This document shows, piece by piece, positions 33,998 to 41,966 of a stretch of 53,470 bases of DNA. The stretch is taken from assembly GCF_902493135.1 (NCBI RefSeq), contig NZ_CABUOD010000032.1, positions 1 through 53,470 on the forward strand, read 5' to 3'. Below the pieces are notes generated by a model. It saw only the letters and a list, made by a program, of their open reading frames with translations, searched no databases and was not told the origin of the DNA. Made by a program: the position numbers and the translations under genes. This DNA is from an uncultured Parabacteroides sp. GTDB taxonomy: Bacteria > Bacteroidota > Bacteroidia > Bacteroidales > Tannerellaceae. The first letter of the stretch is position 1. Each line of letters begins with the position of its first letter.

Positions 33998-34462
33998 TTA
34001 TGGCTTATGATTGAAAAGCCGTTGTTCTGCCAATTGTTCGTATTTGGTACCCGGCCGGCCGTAATTGCAATACGGGTAGATGCTGATGCCGCCGCGCGGC
34101 GTGAAAACACCGGTGACTTCGATATATTTGGGGGCCATCAGGCGGATTAGGTCTTTCATGATGATATTGACGCAATCTTCATGGAAAGCCCCGTGATTGC
34201 GGAAACTGAACAAATATAATTTCAGGCTCTTGCTTTCCACCATTTTCACATCAGGGATATAATCGATGTAGATGGTGGCAAAGTCCGGCTGGCCGGTGAT
34301 AGGGCAGAGGCTTGTGAATTCCGGACAGTTGAAGCGCACCCAGTAATCATTCTCGGGGTGTTTGTTCGTAAACGCTTCCAGTACCTCCGGAGCATAATCT
34401 TGTTTGTAAACAGTTGAACCGCCTAACAGGTGCAGTTCGTGTTCATCTTTTCTTGTATCCAT
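33998..34462 (-). CDS. queF: PreQ1 synthase (NADPH-dependent 7-cyano-7-deazaguanine reductase)
   Basis: Reduces the nitrile preQ0 to preQ1 in queuosine synthesis. The 154-aa protein is of the short, single-domain (YkvM) type. It shows the catalytic Cys in PEFTSLCPITGQPDF, the NADPH/substrate motif ESKSLKLYLFSFRNHGAFHE and the terminal VTGVFTPRGGISIYPYC. It lies 32 bp after queC in the same operon. Confidence 0.95.
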   Translation of the reverse strand: MDTRKDEHELHLLGGSTVYKQDYAPEVLEAFTNKHPENDYWVRFNCPEFTSLCPITGQPDFATIYIDYIPDVKMVESKSLKLYLFSFRNHGAFHEDCVNIIMKDLIRLMAPKYIEVTGVFTPRGGISIYPYCNYGRPGTKYEQLAEQRLFNHKP

Positions 34463-34494
34463 GATTTCTGTTCCTTATTCTTGTAAATGATGAT

Positions 34495-35157
34495 TTACCG
34501 GCGTCTTTTTAAATATTTCTCCAAACCTTCGCGACGTAGTTTGCAGGCGGGGCAATGGCCGCACCCTTCTGCCATGACGCCGTTGTAGCAGGTGAGGGTT
34601 TGGGTCCGTACAAGGTCGAAGACGCCTAACTCGTCAGACAGTTCCCACACCTCGCTTTTGTCCCGGTCCATCAGGGGAGTATGGATCACGAACTGTTCGT
34701 CCATCGCCAGGTTCAGGGTGACGTTGAGGGAGCGGACGAATGTATCGCGGCAATCGGGATAACCGCTGAAATCGGCTTCCGAAACGCCGGTTACCAGGTT
34801 GAAGATTCCTTTGCTGCGTGCCAGGATAGCGGCGAAGGTCAGGAAAACCATGTTACGTCCGGGCACGAACGTGTTCGGATAGCTGTCTGCCGGTTTTTCC
34901 CGGTCCATTGAAATGCCGGCATTGGTCAGCGAACAGTTCGGATCGAGCTGGCTGATCAACGACACGTCCAACAGTTGGAACGGGACACAGGCATCGGCTG
35001 CGATCTTTCGTGCGACCTCTATTTCCAGTGAATGTTTTTGCCCGTATGTAAAGCATACGGCTTCTACGCGCGAAAAGTGCTTCTTGGCCCAGAACAGGCA
35101 GGTTGTGGAGTCTTGTCCACCGGAGAAGCATACCAAAGCGGCTTCTTGATGTTTCAT
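34495..35157 (-). CDS. queC: 7-cyano-7-deazaguanine synthase
   Basis: Makes preQ0 from 7-carboxy-7-deazaguanine with ATP and ammonia. The protein (220 aa from ATG 35157) has the PP-loop VCFSGGQDSTTCL, the family segment FVPGRNMVFLTFAAILARSK and a C-terminal zinc site GCGHCPACKLRREG preceded by TCYNG. The longer frame would start with GTG at 35193 and adds 12 unrelated residues. queD and queE are not adjacent. No preQ1 riboswitch was recognised upstream. Confidence 0.95.
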   Translation of the reverse strand: MKHQEAALVCFSGGQDSTTCLFWAKKHFSRVEAVCFTYGQKHSLEIEVARKIAADACVPFQLLDVSLISQLDPNCSLTNAGISMDREKPADSYPNTFVPGRNMVFLTFAAILARSKGIFNLVTGVSEADFSGYPDCRDTFVRSLNVTLNLAMDEQFVIHTPLMDRDKSEVWELSDELGVFDLVRTQTLTCYNGVMAEGCGHCPACKLRREGLEKYLKRRR

Positions 35158-35222
35158 ATCTTTCTTGTTTTTAGTACGTGGTTTAGCAAGCACACGGAAA
35201 AGGAGACATTCCTTTTCGCCTG

Positions 35223-35230
35223 CAAAGATA
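35223..35230 (-). promoter_or_regulatory. Promoter -7 element of queC-queF
   Basis: CAAAGATA reads TATCTTTG on the minus strand, a perfect -7 element, 66 bp upstream of the queC start. Confidence 0.5.
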
Positions 35231-35358
35231 CTTTTTTAATTGAAAATGGAGAATTGAAAGCTGGAAATTGGAGGAGGCAGAAAGGAGTGATTGCACAACC
35301 TTTATTAATCTGTGCGGCACATTTCCGTCGAAAATGTGCAATATTTAAAAAAAGTATC

Positions 35359-35366
35359 TATCTTTG
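35359..35366 (+). promoter_or_regulatory. Promoter -7 element of the FadL-like gene
   Basis: TATCTTTG at 35359-35366 fits TAnnTTTG, 58 bp upstream of the ATG at 35424. Confidence 0.5.
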
Positions 35367-35423
35367 CCGCCGTTTATGTCGGGGAAGGCATAATAGAAAT
35401 AGGTATTAACAAATAAAGTTTTT

Positions 35424-36851
35424 ATGAAGAAAGTTATCGCGTTGGCATGTCTTTCCATGCTTCCAATGACGTATGTGGCCGCGGAAGGTTACCAGGTAAA
35501 CGCACAGAGTACGAAGCAGGCCGGTATGGGGCATGTAGGCGTCGCAATGAAACTGGGTGCGGAAAGTATGCATTTCAACCCTGCCGGATTGGCATTTATG
35601 GACCGTAGTATCGACCTGTCGGCAGGCGTGTCGGGAGTGTTTGCCACTGCTAAATATAAATCATTGACAGACGATTATTCTTTTGAAACGGATAATAAGG
35701 CCAGTACGCCTTTGTATCTTTATGCCGGTTTCAAGATTTATGATAACCTGGCTGCCGGCGTAATGGTCAATACTCCTTTTGGAAGCGGCATCCATTGGGG
35801 AAATGATTGGAGAGGTTCCCATCTTATCCAGGATATATCTTTGAAAGCATTTAATATCCAGCCCACGATTTCCTGGAAGATCATGGACCGGTTGAGCATC
35901 GGAGCGGGCCTGATGATGGAGTTTGGCAATATTTCTTTGAACCGTTCTTTGATCGCTCCGGGTGCCATGAGTGGATTGGCCGGCAAGCTGACCGCAGGGA
36001 ATCCGGCTTTGGGGGCAATGATCCCGCAGCAACTGAAAGAGGTTATGGCCAAATATGATTATGTATCGGCTGCTTCTGTCGGTCTGAAAGGGGATGCCGG
36101 TGTGCGTTTGGGATATAATATCGGTGCGATGTTCGACGTGAATGAAAAGATTACGATCGGTGCATCTTATCGTTCGAAAGTGATGGCAAAGGTAAAAGAA
36201 GGCGACATTGCGCTGGATTATGCCAATGAGTTGGAATTTAAAGGCTTGTTGCAGCAGGTAAACGGATTGTTGGGCCAGTTGCAAGGACTTCCCGGTGTAC
36301 CTGAAAAGATTGAAGTCCCGGAATTGGATAAAGGGACTTTCTCTGCCGAACTGCCGTTGCCGAGTGTTTGGAGCGTGGGTGTGACCTATTGTCCTGCCGC
36401 TCGTTGGACGCTCTCTGGCGAAGTTCAGTTCATAGGCTGGGGAGCATACAATTCTTTGATCGTCAACTTCAGCCCGGCTGAAGAGTTGGGAAAACATGAT
36501 ATCAATGCTCCGAAGCACTATAAAAATTCTCGCACCTATCGCATCGGCGGCCAGTTTGCTGCTACCAGCCGTTTGGATGTGCGCTTGGGAGCTTACCTGG
36601 ACGAAACTCCGGTTGAGGACGATTATCTGAATCCTGAAACTCCGAGTATGAACAAGCTGGGGATTACAGCCGGTTTGAGTTTCCGCCCCTTGACAAACTT
36701 TTCAGTGGATGTGGCTTTCTCTTATGTGACCGGCTTCGGACGTGACGGCTCTTATACGGATCTGGATCTGTTGGGACAGCCCCGTACGTTCGGCGGACAT
36801 TATGATACTGTCGCCTTGATGCCTGCTATCGGCGTATCGTACGCTTTCTGA
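35424..36851 (+). CDS. OmpP1/FadL-family outer-membrane transport protein
   Basis: A 475-aa outer-membrane barrel with a signal peptide (MKKVIALACLSMLPMTYVAA) and the FadL pattern at the mature N-terminus: GYQVNAQSTKQAGMGHVGVA, then ESMHFNPAGLAFM (the NPAGL motif). Later strands (YKNSRTYRIGGQFAATSRLD, VDVAFSYVTGFGRDG) and a terminal aromatic (GVSYAF) fit a 14-strand barrel. FadL proteins let long-chain fatty acids or other hydrophobic compounds through the outer membrane. The substrate here is unknown. Confidence 0.9.
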   Translation: MKKVIALACLSMLPMTYVAAEGYQVNAQSTKQAGMGHVGVAMKLGAESMHFNPAGLAFMDRSIDLSAGVSGVFATAKYKSLTDDYSFETDNKASTPLYLYAGFKIYDNLAAGVMVNTPFGSGIHWGNDWRGSHLIQDISLKAFNIQPTISWKIMDRLSIGAGLMMEFGNISLNRSLIAPGAMSGLAGKLTAGNPALGAMIPQQLKEVMAKYDYVSAASVGLKGDAGVRLGYNIGAMFDVNEKITIGASYRSKVMAKVKEGDIALDYANELEFKGLLQQVNGLLGQLQGLPGVPEKIEVPELDKGTFSAELPLPSVWSVGVTYCPAARWTLSGEVQFIGWGAYNSLIVNFSPAEELGKHDINAPKHYKNSRTYRIGGQFAATSRLDVRLGAYLDETPVEDDYLNPETPSMNKLGITAGLSFRPLTNFSVDVAFSYVTGFGRDGSYTDLDLLGQPRTFGGHYDTVALMPAIGVSYAF

Positions 36852-36946
36852 TCTGACATTTGAACTGATTATAAGGTGAGGCCGGAGGGTTCGTGCCGTT
36901 TTTGCCGAATCCTCTGTCACTCTATCACACTTTCTCTTGTGAACGT

Positions 36947-37015
36947 TGATATATATGTGATGCGGGAGTGATACATGCCGGATTTATGTATCACTCCCGC
37001 ATCACATATATATCA
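36947..37015. repeat. Perfect inverted repeat with 30-bp arms
   Basis: The left arm 36947-36976 (starting TGATATATATGTGATGCGGG) and the right arm 36986-37015 are exact reverse complements, separated by a 9-nt loop (36977-36985). The stem has a GC-rich core (GTGATGCGGGAGTGATAC) and AT-rich ends and lacks a T run, so it is not a usual terminator. A folded RNA or DNA cruciform, or a small mobile repeat, is possible. Confidence 0.9.
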
Positions 37016-37060
37016 CACCCTCCTATCAGTGTTCGGGTGATACATATATGGCTTTTCTGT

Positions 37061-37129
37061 ACATCCGGGTGTAGCCGTCCCGAACATCGGGGTGTAGAGA
37101 ACGGCAACATCCGGGTGTAGAAAGCCGGA
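37061..37129. repeat. Three 23-bp tandem repeats
   Basis: The word ACATCCGGGTGTAG (second unit ACATCGGGGTGTAG) starts at 37061, 37084 and 37107, exactly 23 bp apart; the remaining 9 bp of each unit vary. ACAtCCGGgTGT is itself nearly palindromic, which would suit protein-binding sites about two helix turns apart. Confidence 0.85.
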
Positions 37130-37154
37130 AGATGGGCATGATTGATAGATCCCA

Positions 37155-37961
37155 TCATTTGCTTGCCTTCAGCCCCCGTATGACGGAGGATGTGAAGCCG
37201 GAGAGTTCCATTTCGTTCAATCCCTTGATGGTGATACCTCCCGGAGTCGTTACCTTATCGATTTCCATTTCAGGATTGCTTTTGTTTTCCAATAAGAGGT
37301 CGACGGCCCCTTTCACCGTGTGGACGACGATTTCCTGTGCCTGCTTCGGGTAAAAGCCCAATTCAACCCCCCCTTCGATGGCAGCGCGGATATAGCGCAG
37401 GGCGAATGCAATCCCGCTGGAAGCCAAAGCCGTTCCGGCAGACATCAGGCGTTCCTCGACCAACATCGCATTCCCCAATTCGTTGAAGATGGTAATGATC
37501 AGGTCCGTTTGCTCCTTGGACGCATTACGGGCAGCTACGAAAGTCATGCTGCTAAGCACTTCGATCGCCGTATTCGGCATGATACGGAAAATAGTCGGAG
37601 TGACCAAGCAATCGTCGAACCCCGTGTTTTTGGTCAGATAGGTGTTCAACAGGTCGAAGGTGATACCTGCGGCAACGGAAACGATGATTTGTTTGTCGTA
37701 GTTGAGTATGCCTTTGATCTGGTCGATGATTTCCTCCACGCGCCAGGGTTTCACGGCAATGACGATGATGTCGGCGCCTTTGACCGCTTCTACATTGTCC
37801 AGCGAGAGGACGAAATCCGGATTCGTATTCCTCATTTTCTCCAAAGTCGTTTCCGATTGTGCCGTGCAAGTGATGTCCGATGCCTTAAACATATGGCCTT
37901 TAGCCAATCCCCGTGCTATGGCACCGCCGATATTCCCGGCACCGATAATTGTGATCTTCAT
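37155..37961 (-). CDS. proC: Pyrroline-5-carboxylate reductase
   Basis: Last step of proline synthesis: NAD(P)H reduction of pyrroline-5-carboxylate. From ATG 37961 the protein is 268 aa, with the Rossmann start MKITIIGAGNIGGAIARGLA, the NADP segment IIVIAVKPWRVEEII and the C-terminal signature GTALASSGIAFALRYIRAAI followed by VTTPGGITIKGLNEME. The longer frame begins with TTG inside the promoter and is not used. Confidence 0.94.
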   Translation of the reverse strand: MKITIIGAGNIGGAIARGLAKGHMFKASDITCTAQSETTLEKMRNTNPDFVLSLDNVEAVKGADIIVIAVKPWRVEEIIDQIKGILNYDKQIIVSVAAGITFDLLNTYLTKNTGFDDCLVTPTIFRIMPNTAIEVLSSMTFVAARNASKEQTDLIITIFNELGNAMLVEERLMSAGTALASSGIAFALRYIRAAIEGGVELGFYPKQAQEIVVHTVKGAVDLLLENKSNPEMEIDKVTTPGGITIKGLNEMELSGFTSSVIRGLKASK

Positions 37962-37991
37962 GTTTTCTTCTGTTACAGTTGTTATGTCTGG

Positions 37992-37999
37992 CAAAGATA
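37992..37999 (-). promoter_or_regulatory. Promoter -7 element of proC
   Basis: CAAAGATA reads TATCTTTG on the minus strand, 31 bp upstream of the ATG at 37961. Confidence 0.55.
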
Positions 38000-38022
38000 C
38001 AGTTTAAATTGTCAATTGTCCA

Positions 38023-38052
38023 TTGCTCATTGTCAATTTAATCGTATCTTTG
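38023..38052 (+). promoter_or_regulatory. Promoter of the C1 peptidase gene
   Basis: TTG at 38023-38025, 19 nt, then TATCTTTG at 38045-38052. This is the consensus spacing. The start codon is at 38095. Confidence 0.65.
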
Positions 38053-38094
38053 CCTTTCAAAATTAATCTAATAACATAATATAAATAGAATTAC

Positions 38095-39312
38095 ATGAAA
38101 AAGACAATTATTGCAGCGGGGATGCTGTTCGCCATGACGATGTCCGCAACAATCCATGCACAAGAATCAGAGAAGAAAGAAAAGGAAGAAGGGTTTGTTT
38201 TTACGACAGTAAAGGAGAATCCGATCACTTCGATTAAGAACCAGAATCGCGCCGGAACTTGTTGGTGTTATTCTACAATGGCATTCCTGGAATCGGAATT
38301 GCTCCGTATGGGAAAGGGTGAATATGATTTATCCGAGATGTTTACGGTTTACAACACTTATCTCGATCGTGCGGATGCTGCTGTGCGTACCCACGGAGAC
38401 GTTTCCTTTTCACAAGGCGGTTCTTTCTATGACGTGATGTATGGAATGGAGGCTTTCGGCCTGGTTCCGGAAGAAGAAATGCGTCCGGGTGTGATGTACG
38501 GCGATACGTTGAGCAACCATACCGAACTTTCCGCCCTTACGGATGCAATGGTCGCTGCCGTGGCCAAAGGCAAACTGCGTAAATTGCAATCGGATGAAAA
38601 TAACGCCATGTTGTGGAAGAAAGCGGTGGCTGCCGTTCACGAAATTTATTTGGGCAAGGCTCCTGAGAAGTTTACTTATAAAGGCAAGGAATACACTCCG
38701 CAGTCTTTCTATAAGTCTACCGGCTTGAATCCTTCCGACTATGTGTCCCTGACTTCTTATACGCATCGTCCGTTCTATACCCAATTCCCGATCGAGGTCC
38801 AGGACAACTGGCGTCATGGATTGTCTTACAACTTGCCTATCGACGAATTGATGGAAGTGTTCGACAATGCTATCAATACCGGCTACACGATTGCCTGGGG
38901 GGCTGATGTGAGCGAATCCGGCTTTACACGTGACGGTGTTGCTGTTATGCCTGATAATGAAAAGGTTCAGGAACTGAGCGGTTCCGATATGGCCCATTGG
39001 CTGAAATTGAAACCGGAAGAAAAGAAACTGAATACGAAGCCCCAACCGCAGAAATGGTGTACACAGGAAGAACGTCAGTTGGCTTATGACAACTACGAAA
39101 CGACTGATGACCACGGCATGCAGATCTATGGTATCGCTAAAGACCAGGAAGGCAACGAATATTACATGGTGAAGAACTCTTGGGGTACTTCCAACAAGTA
39201 TGAAGGCATCTGGTATGCATCCAAAGCATTCGTGCGCTACAAGACTATGAACATCGTCGTTCACAAAGATGCGCTTCCCAAAGCGATCAAGGGTAAGTTG
39301 GGAATTAGGTAA
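38095..39312 (+). CDS. Secreted C1 family (PepC/bleomycin hydrolase-like) cysteine peptidase
   Basis: A 405-aa papain-fold aminopeptidase with a signal peptide (MKKTIIAAGMLFAMTMSATIHAQ), so it should act outside the cytoplasm, unlike classic PepC. The catalytic triad is visible: Cys56 in QNRAGTCWCYS, His in TTDDHGMQIYGIAKD and Asn in YYMVKNSWGTSNKYEG. The family forms hexamers with aminopeptidase activity. It is a single gene with its own promoter and terminator. Confidence 0.92.
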   Translation: MKKTIIAAGMLFAMTMSATIHAQESEKKEKEEGFVFTTVKENPITSIKNQNRAGTCWCYSTMAFLESELLRMGKGEYDLSEMFTVYNTYLDRADAAVRTHGDVSFSQGGSFYDVMYGMEAFGLVPEEEMRPGVMYGDTLSNHTELSALTDAMVAAVAKGKLRKLQSDENNAMLWKKAVAAVHEIYLGKAPEKFTYKGKEYTPQSFYKSTGLNPSDYVSLTSYTHRPFYTQFPIEVQDNWRHGLSYNLPIDELMEVFDNAINTGYTIAWGADVSESGFTRDGVAVMPDNEKVQELSGSDMAHWLKLKPEEKKLNTKPQPQKWCTQEERQLAYDNYETTDDHGMQIYGIAKDQEGNEYYMVKNSWGTSNKYEGIWYASKAFVRYKTMNIVVHKDALPKAIKGKLGIR

Positions 39313-39338
39313 ATTAAAAATTAAGAATTAAGAATTAA

Positions 39339-39375
39339 AAAAGAGGCATTCCGATTGCTATCGGAGGCCTCTTTT
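39339..39375. terminator. Terminator after the C1 peptidase gene
   Basis: AAAAGAGGC (39339-39347) pairs with GCCTCTTTT (39367-39375), and an inner CCGAT/ATCGG pair extends the stem. It can work in both directions between this gene and the convergent NlpE-like gene. Confidence 0.9.
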
Positions 39376-39411
39376 CTATTTATACAAAGATGTGCTGTGA
39401 AGATGTATCGA

Positions 39412-39981
39412 TTATTGTACGAGTTTTAGCGTATAATTAAGGTCGGAGGCGGCTTTTTGTAATTCCTGGTTCAACATGGTCAGGCTATCCCCTTCTGCCA
39501 GGAAATAAAAGACCATGCTGCCATCGCTTGGGATCAGTTCATATACGATTGCGCTTGCATCGGCAGGAGTCCCTTTTTTCACCAGGCGTTTGCCGGTAGA
39601 AGTAAATGTCTGGTCTTTGCCGTTTTCAGCTTCCAGGTAAGTGGCGTCCAGTTCGTAAACGCCGTCGTCGCTATCTTGCTGATAGAACAAAGTCAGGTCG
39701 TAAACGATACCGGGACAATCGGCTGCCGGAACAGTCCCTTTATATTTTTTCTGTACGACTGCACCCTTTTTCGGATCCAGTTTCAAGGAGTCGCGCATAT
39801 TGATCGGTTTAGCCGGTTTGGCCTTTACTACCGGCAACTCCGGCAGGGAAGGAGCATCGGGAGCTGCTTCGGCGACGGCAATACTTTCTTCTTCAACCAA
39901 CACGGGAGTGTCTTTTGCAGCCTTCCCGTTACATGCAGCCAAAAATGCCAGTGCTGCTACTGCGATAAAATACTTTTTCAT
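39412..39981 (-). CDS. NlpE-like lipoprotein
   Basis: A 189-aa lipoprotein (signal ending LAFLAAC, acylated Cys17). After a charged linker it has an NlpE N-terminal-type beta-barrel: YKGTVPAADCPGIVYDLTLF. E. coli NlpE has PCADC here, a CxxC pair that senses redox and copper state; in this protein the first Cys is Ala, so that chemistry is missing. The last part (YELIPSDGSMVFYFLAEGDS) is the usual family end. The role is probably envelope-related but unproven. Confidence 0.82.
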   Translation of the reverse strand: MKKYFIAVAALAFLAACNGKAAKDTPVLVEEESIAVAEAAPDAPSLPELPVVKAKPAKPINMRDSLKLDPKKGAVVQKKYKGTVPAADCPGIVYDLTLFYQQDSDDGVYELDATYLEAENGKDQTFTSTGKRLVKKGTPADASAIVYELIPSDGSMVFYFLAEGDSLTMLNQELQKAASDLNYTLKLVQ

Positions 39982-40027
39982 TTTGTGCTTTTTATTTAGA
40001 GATTTAGTGACTTTTGGAGATATAACA

Positions 40028-40066
40028 AAAGACCCCCTGCATTTTGTTTTTGCAGAGGGTCTTTTT
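40028..40066 (-). terminator. Terminator after the MscS-type gene
   Basis: AAAGACCC (40028-40035) pairs with GGGTCTTT (40057-40064), extended by CTGCA/TGCAG inside. It lies 25 bp beyond the stop of the mechanosensitive channel gene. Confidence 0.85.
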
Positions 40067-40090
40067 AACTATTTCAGATAAAATGAACTT

Positions 40091-41935
40091 TTATTTACTT
40101 TTCAGGTAGTCTTCCGGGATCGTGGTGGCGCTTCCGTCACGTCCGGCAAAATAGTGAGGCGACATGATCTCTACGCCTGCCTCATTAAAGATATCCTGGA
40201 TGTTCTGGTGCAGGTCGGAAGTGATCTGCGCCAGTTGGTCGGCATCTTTGATGTAAGCATTGATTTGATAACAAGGATAGTAGTCCTGAAGTTCTGTTTC
40301 CAGTACGAACGGCTTCGGATGTTCCAGGACTCCGTGCGTGCTGCGTGCCGCATTGATCAGCAGTTGGTGGACCTGTCGCCAGGGAGCGTCGTAGCCGATC
40401 GTGACCGTCGTATGGATAATCAGCCCGAACTGGCGTGCCGAAGCACTGTAGTTGACCGTATGGGATGACATGATAAAAGCATTCGGTATCGTCACGACTT
40501 CATTCTTGGGGGTACGCAAGCGGGTGACAAATGGAGTTTTCTCGATCACGTTGCCGGTCGTATCGTTCAACTTGATGCGGTCGCCGAGCTTGAAGGGACG
40601 CATATAGGTGATGACAAGTCCGGCAATGATATTCCCTATCACCGTGCTGGAACCGAGCGAGATGATCAGGCCGACAAATACCGAAATCCCCTGGAACACG
40701 CCGGAATTGGAGCCCGGCAGATAGGGATAAATCATCGCGATCATGAACGCATAGAGCAGAAAGCGGATGATATTGAATGTCGGTTGCGCCCAATCCGGAT
40801 AGAACCCGGTGATCTTCAGCTTCTCGTTCTCGATCTCATTGGCAATATACTGCAGGCCTTTGATGATATACTTGATGCAGTACCAGATCACCAGGATGAT
40901 GAACAGGTTCGGTATGTATTCCACGATCGACTTCAGCACCATCTTGATCGGTTCCATGATATAGAGGAAGATCTTCAGCGCCAGCTTTTCCGTCTGCGGA
41001 AAGATGGCGAACAGCATCGGGACACTGAACATCAACTGTATCAGCAGCACGATGTACCGCAGGAGGTTACTGAAGAAGATCAGGATCCGTCCCTGCCGGT
41101 GCGTGTTCAGGAACTCGTAGTCGCGGATGATGATCGGTTTCAGCCGTTGCTGCTTGAAGCGTATGATCTGCCGGCGCAGCTTGCGGAACAGGAAATTCGT
41201 CAGCCGGAACAGCAGATATTGTATTGCCAGCACCAACACGAACAAAGCGGCCCGCTTGGCTACCTGCAACAGGCTGTGCTCCTCTTTCAGGTCCTTGATC
41301 TTGGCGGCCAGGACAGGGGCATACTGTTCGGCCAGTTCCCGCCGCGACGTGCCTTGCCAAAGCGCATCTTGGTCGGTGATGCTGACGATCACCTTGTTGC
41401 CGTACATGATATCGATGTAGTATTCGCTTTCCAGCGTGTGGACGGAATCACGGTGCAGGCTTCTGTCCTTGCCGATCTTCATCAGGATATCGTTGATCAT
41501 ATCCGCACGGTCGAGGGCTGAGTGCCCGCCTCTCTTGGCATAGAGTGTGAACAGCGTGTCGCCGTCCACTAAGACGGGGACGCCGGGGGTAAGCGCCCGC
41601 AACGAATCGATGCTGCGCCGTTGTTCGGCTCTTTTCAGCGAGTCGGACGTCTGGTTCAGGTTACGGACATTGTCGAGCTCGGTGCGGAGGACGATCTCGT
41701 TCAGCTTCATCTCCTGCAACTGGAGCGCCATCTCCTGGATACGGATCGAATCTTGCCTGTGCAGTTCTTCGACGCTCAACGTATCGGCTGCGGCGGGCGG
41801 AAGAGAATCGGGCCGAGGCTCGCCTGTCGCAGTCTGGAGCAATTGTTCCGCTTTCTCGATCAATTGAGCCTGGGCTTGGGTATTGGTGGCAAATATCCCG
41901 ATGAGGATCAGGAAATAAACCGGTAATTGTTTCAT
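40091..41935 (-). CDS. MscS-family mechanosensitive ion channel
   Basis: A 614-aa channel protein. It has a signal peptide (MKQLPVYFLILIGIFATNTQA), a periplasmic helical domain with coiled coil (about 40-220), several membrane helices (about 225-440) and a C-terminal MscS core: the pore helix GISVFVGLIISLGSSTVIGN followed by IIAGLVITYMRPFKLGDRIK, then a beta domain (GNVIEKTPFVTRLRTPKNEV) and the end domain. It should open under membrane tension and release solutes during osmotic downshock. The long periplasmic part resembles larger MscS relatives such as MscM/MscK. Confidence 0.92.
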   Translation of the reverse strand: MKQLPVYFLILIGIFATNTQAQAQLIEKAEQLLQTATGEPRPDSLPPAAADTLSVEELHRQDSIRIQEMALQLQEMKLNEIVLRTELDNVRNLNQTSDSLKRAEQRRSIDSLRALTPGVPVLVDGDTLFTLYAKRGGHSALDRADMINDILMKIGKDRSLHRDSVHTLESEYYIDIMYGNKVIVSITDQDALWQGTSRRELAEQYAPVLAAKIKDLKEEHSLLQVAKRAALFVLVLAIQYLLFRLTNFLFRKLRRQIIRFKQQRLKPIIIRDYEFLNTHRQGRILIFFSNLLRYIVLLIQLMFSVPMLFAIFPQTEKLALKIFLYIMEPIKMVLKSIVEYIPNLFIILVIWYCIKYIIKGLQYIANEIENEKLKITGFYPDWAQPTFNIIRFLLYAFMIAMIYPYLPGSNSGVFQGISVFVGLIISLGSSTVIGNIIAGLVITYMRPFKLGDRIKLNDTTGNVIEKTPFVTRLRTPKNEVVTIPNAFIMSSHTVNYSASARQFGLIIHTTVTIGYDAPWRQVHQLLINAARSTHGVLEHPKPFVLETELQDYYPCYQINAYIKDADQLAQITSDLHQNIQDIFNEAGVEIMSPHYFAGRDGSATTIPEDYLKSK

Positions 41936-41966
41936 GTCAAACTTCTGTTAGATGGATCCTGTTCTA

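Larger units (their letters stand above)
36852..37154. other. Non-coding repeat island between two convergent genes
   Basis: A 303-bp gap between the FadL-like gene (plus) and proC (minus). It holds a long perfect palindrome (36947-37015), a TGATACATATATGG word (37038-37051) like part of the palindrome arm, and three 23-bp tandem repeats (37061-37129). No coding sequence is credible here. Confidence 0.8.

Noticed and set aside
35158..35423. PreQ1 riboswitch upstream of queC
   Set aside because: The short queC leader shows no preQ1 aptamer pattern that I could recognise; only a promoter element is seen.
37061..37129. Possible short CRISPR array
   Set aside because: The units are 23 bp apart with only 9 variable bases between 14-bp cores. 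Spacers are far too short and no cas gene is near.
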